Both the position numbers and the translations under genes were made by a program. Below, one piece after another: positions 63,026-64,000 of a stretch of DNA of 64,000 nt. The stretch's first letter is position 1. Every line of letters starts with the position of its first letter. The notes beneath the pieces are model-generated. The model saw nothing but the letters and a program-made list of their open reading frames with translations. It had not been told where the DNA came from and ran no database searches. Location: assembly GCF_002849855.1 (NCBI RefSeq), contig NZ_CP018617.1:1364001-1428000 (forward strand), in the 5' to 3' direction. Origin of the DNA: Vibrio azureus (GTDB taxonomy: Bacteria; Pseudomonadota; Gammaproteobacteria; Enterobacterales; Vibrionaceae).

Positions 63026-64000
63026 TCAGTCAAGAATCGGTTCTAATGTTTCATCCTTCATACGGGATAGAACATAGTCTTTAGAGACACTATTTGTTGC
63101 TCCCATATTTGGCTCTGCATATAAGGTCGCATTAAATCTGAAGCGGTTACCGTAGTTATCTTCAATCACTGATGATATTTTCTTACTAACCTGCTGAGTT
63201 GAAGCCGACCAGTGGCCTCCGTCAGGCCTCGTCCAAATGACAAAACGGTGTGTATCTCCTTTTCGAAAATCAATCACAGGCAACACGCTAAAGACAGAGA
63301 AGGTTCCTGCACGGTCAGTATCTATAGCATCGGTATCGAATTGCCATGTATCTCTGTCTCCAGGCACAAAGCCCGGTTTATCGGCATCTTCAGTAGAATA
63401 TGAAATAGGCATTGTTTTAGCGGAACCAAACTGAAGGTCGGTAGTGTAGAAACTTACGCCAGCAAAGCCATCTTCAACCACGCGCGTACAAATTCCATCA
63501 TCTTTAGAGTCACTGCCGCCGGAAGCATCACGGACACAACCTCTAGCTAAAGTGGTTGATTTCGCATTTTCTACAGGAATGAAAGAATGATTTGGACGTC
63601 TTGAAGAATATTTAAACAAGTTAGCATCGGCATAGGAAATACCTCGCGCCCAACCATTGAAAATTCGCCAACCAGGTCGTCCGTGACAATCAGACTCATT
63701 CTTACAGACTCCATCAACTAAAGTCATCTCTTTGACAATATCAGGGTTGTTATTCATTGAGCCTTTGTAACTTCCATCTATAATGGAAATCCTTCTAGAA
63801 GAACTTCCAGTTCCATTTTGATTGCAGTCTTGAGTATCAACATTATTAATGAAATCACCATTTTCATCTTGCCAACGCTGGAATGCACAAACATTTAACG
63901 TTTTTTCCTCACCAAGGAATTTTGCTTTATATCTTAGCCAAAACGTCGTGCTTCTTAGGCCTCGTGCTGTAAGCGTTTTCTCATCTGTTGGTAAGGTCTC
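63026..64000 (-). CDS. C-terminal part of a secreted-type hypothetical protein (cut by window edge)
   Basis: The frame is open without a stop from 63026 to the window end, so the gene continues beyond it; the ATG at 63757 is internal. At least 324 residues are visible, rich in Asp, Thr, Ser and aromatic residues, with cysteines in VDTQDCNQNG, GVCKNESDC, GCVRDASGG and GICTRVV, consistent with an exported, disulphide-bonded beta protein. Family not recognised. It lies upstream of the split Rhs pair in the same direction but is separated from it by a hairpin terminator. Confidence 0.6.
   Translation of the reverse strand, partial: ETLPTDEKTLTARGLRSTTFWLRYKAKFLGEEKTLNVCAFQRWQDENGDFINNVDTQDCNQNGTGSSSRRISIIDGSYKGSMNNNPDIVKEMTLVDGVCKNESDCHGRPGWRIFNGWARGISYADANLFKYSSRRPNHSFIPVENAKSTTLARGCVRDASGGSDSKDDGICTRVVEDGFAGVSFYTTDLQFGSAKTMPISYSTEDADKPGFVPGDRDTWQFDTDAIDTDRAGTFSVFSVLPVIDFRKGDTHRFVIWTRPDGGHWSASTQQVSKKISSVIEDNYGNRFRFNATLYAEPNMGATNSVSKDYVLSRMKDETLEPILD

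Noticed and set aside
63026..63757. Gene starting at ATG 63757
   Set aside because: The frame continues without a stop to the window edge and the upstream residues have the same composition, so this ATG is internal and the gene is cut by the window.
1..64000. tRNA or rRNA genes
   Set aside because: No cloverleaf with a GTTCRA-type T-loop or rRNA signature was recognised on either strand by eye.

Overview
The window looks like one chromosome segment of a Vibrio-type marine gammaproteobacterium. The evidence is a near-complete lateral (swarming) flagellar locus with the gene order known from Vibrio parahaemolyticus, a GlyGly-CTERM trypsin-like protease of the Vibrio exoprotease type, and more than twenty scattered copies of a palindromic intergenic repeat (core CCCAAGTGACCTCAAGATGC) of a kind I associate with Vibrionaceae. 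No rRNA, tRNA, CRISPR array or intact transposase gene is visible. Species cannot be assigned.

Layout. 0-24 kb is mixed: two EamA transporters, a SpoIIAA-like protein, small secreted proteins, a 963-aa secreted alkaline-phosphatase-superfamily protein, a PI-PLC-like phospholipase, a SoxR / membrane-fusion / RND efflux set, a methyl-accepting chemotaxis protein, an NlpE-like lipoprotein, META-domain and cytochrome b562 proteins, a serine protease and a tandem pair of paralogous secreted proteins. This part is dense in the palindromic repeat. One full-length 268-bp copy (18915-19182) has terminal inverted repeats and an elaborately foldable interior.

23.8-46.5 kb is the lateral flagellar locus. 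A leftward block (motY, lafK, fliEFGHIJ) diverges from a rightward block (fliM-N-P-Q-R-flhB-flhA, then lafA, then fliD-S-T-K-L, lafS, motA/lafT, motB/lafU). It encodes the MS ring, switch, export gate, ATPase complex, flagellin, cap, chaperones, hook-length control, sigma-28 factor, sigma-54 activator and stator. Rod, hook and ring (flg) genes are absent and must lie elsewhere. Two good sigma-28-type promoters precede lafA and fliD.

46.5-64 kb is an AT-rich accessory region of secreted proteins, mostly of unknown function: a 683-aa and a 1108-aa exoprotein (the second with an EELGH motif), a metzincin protease with its propeptide-like domain encoded as a separate membrane-anchored protein, a tiny secreted Cys-loop peptide, and a 794-aa GDSL esterase. 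The most unusual item is a split Rhs/TccC-type toxin. The 1272-aa YD-repeat shell protein stops just before the conserved Rhs core end. That core end plus the variable tail is encoded by the preceding gene, behind a twin-arginine (Tat) signal peptide. A gene cut by the right window edge lies upstream.
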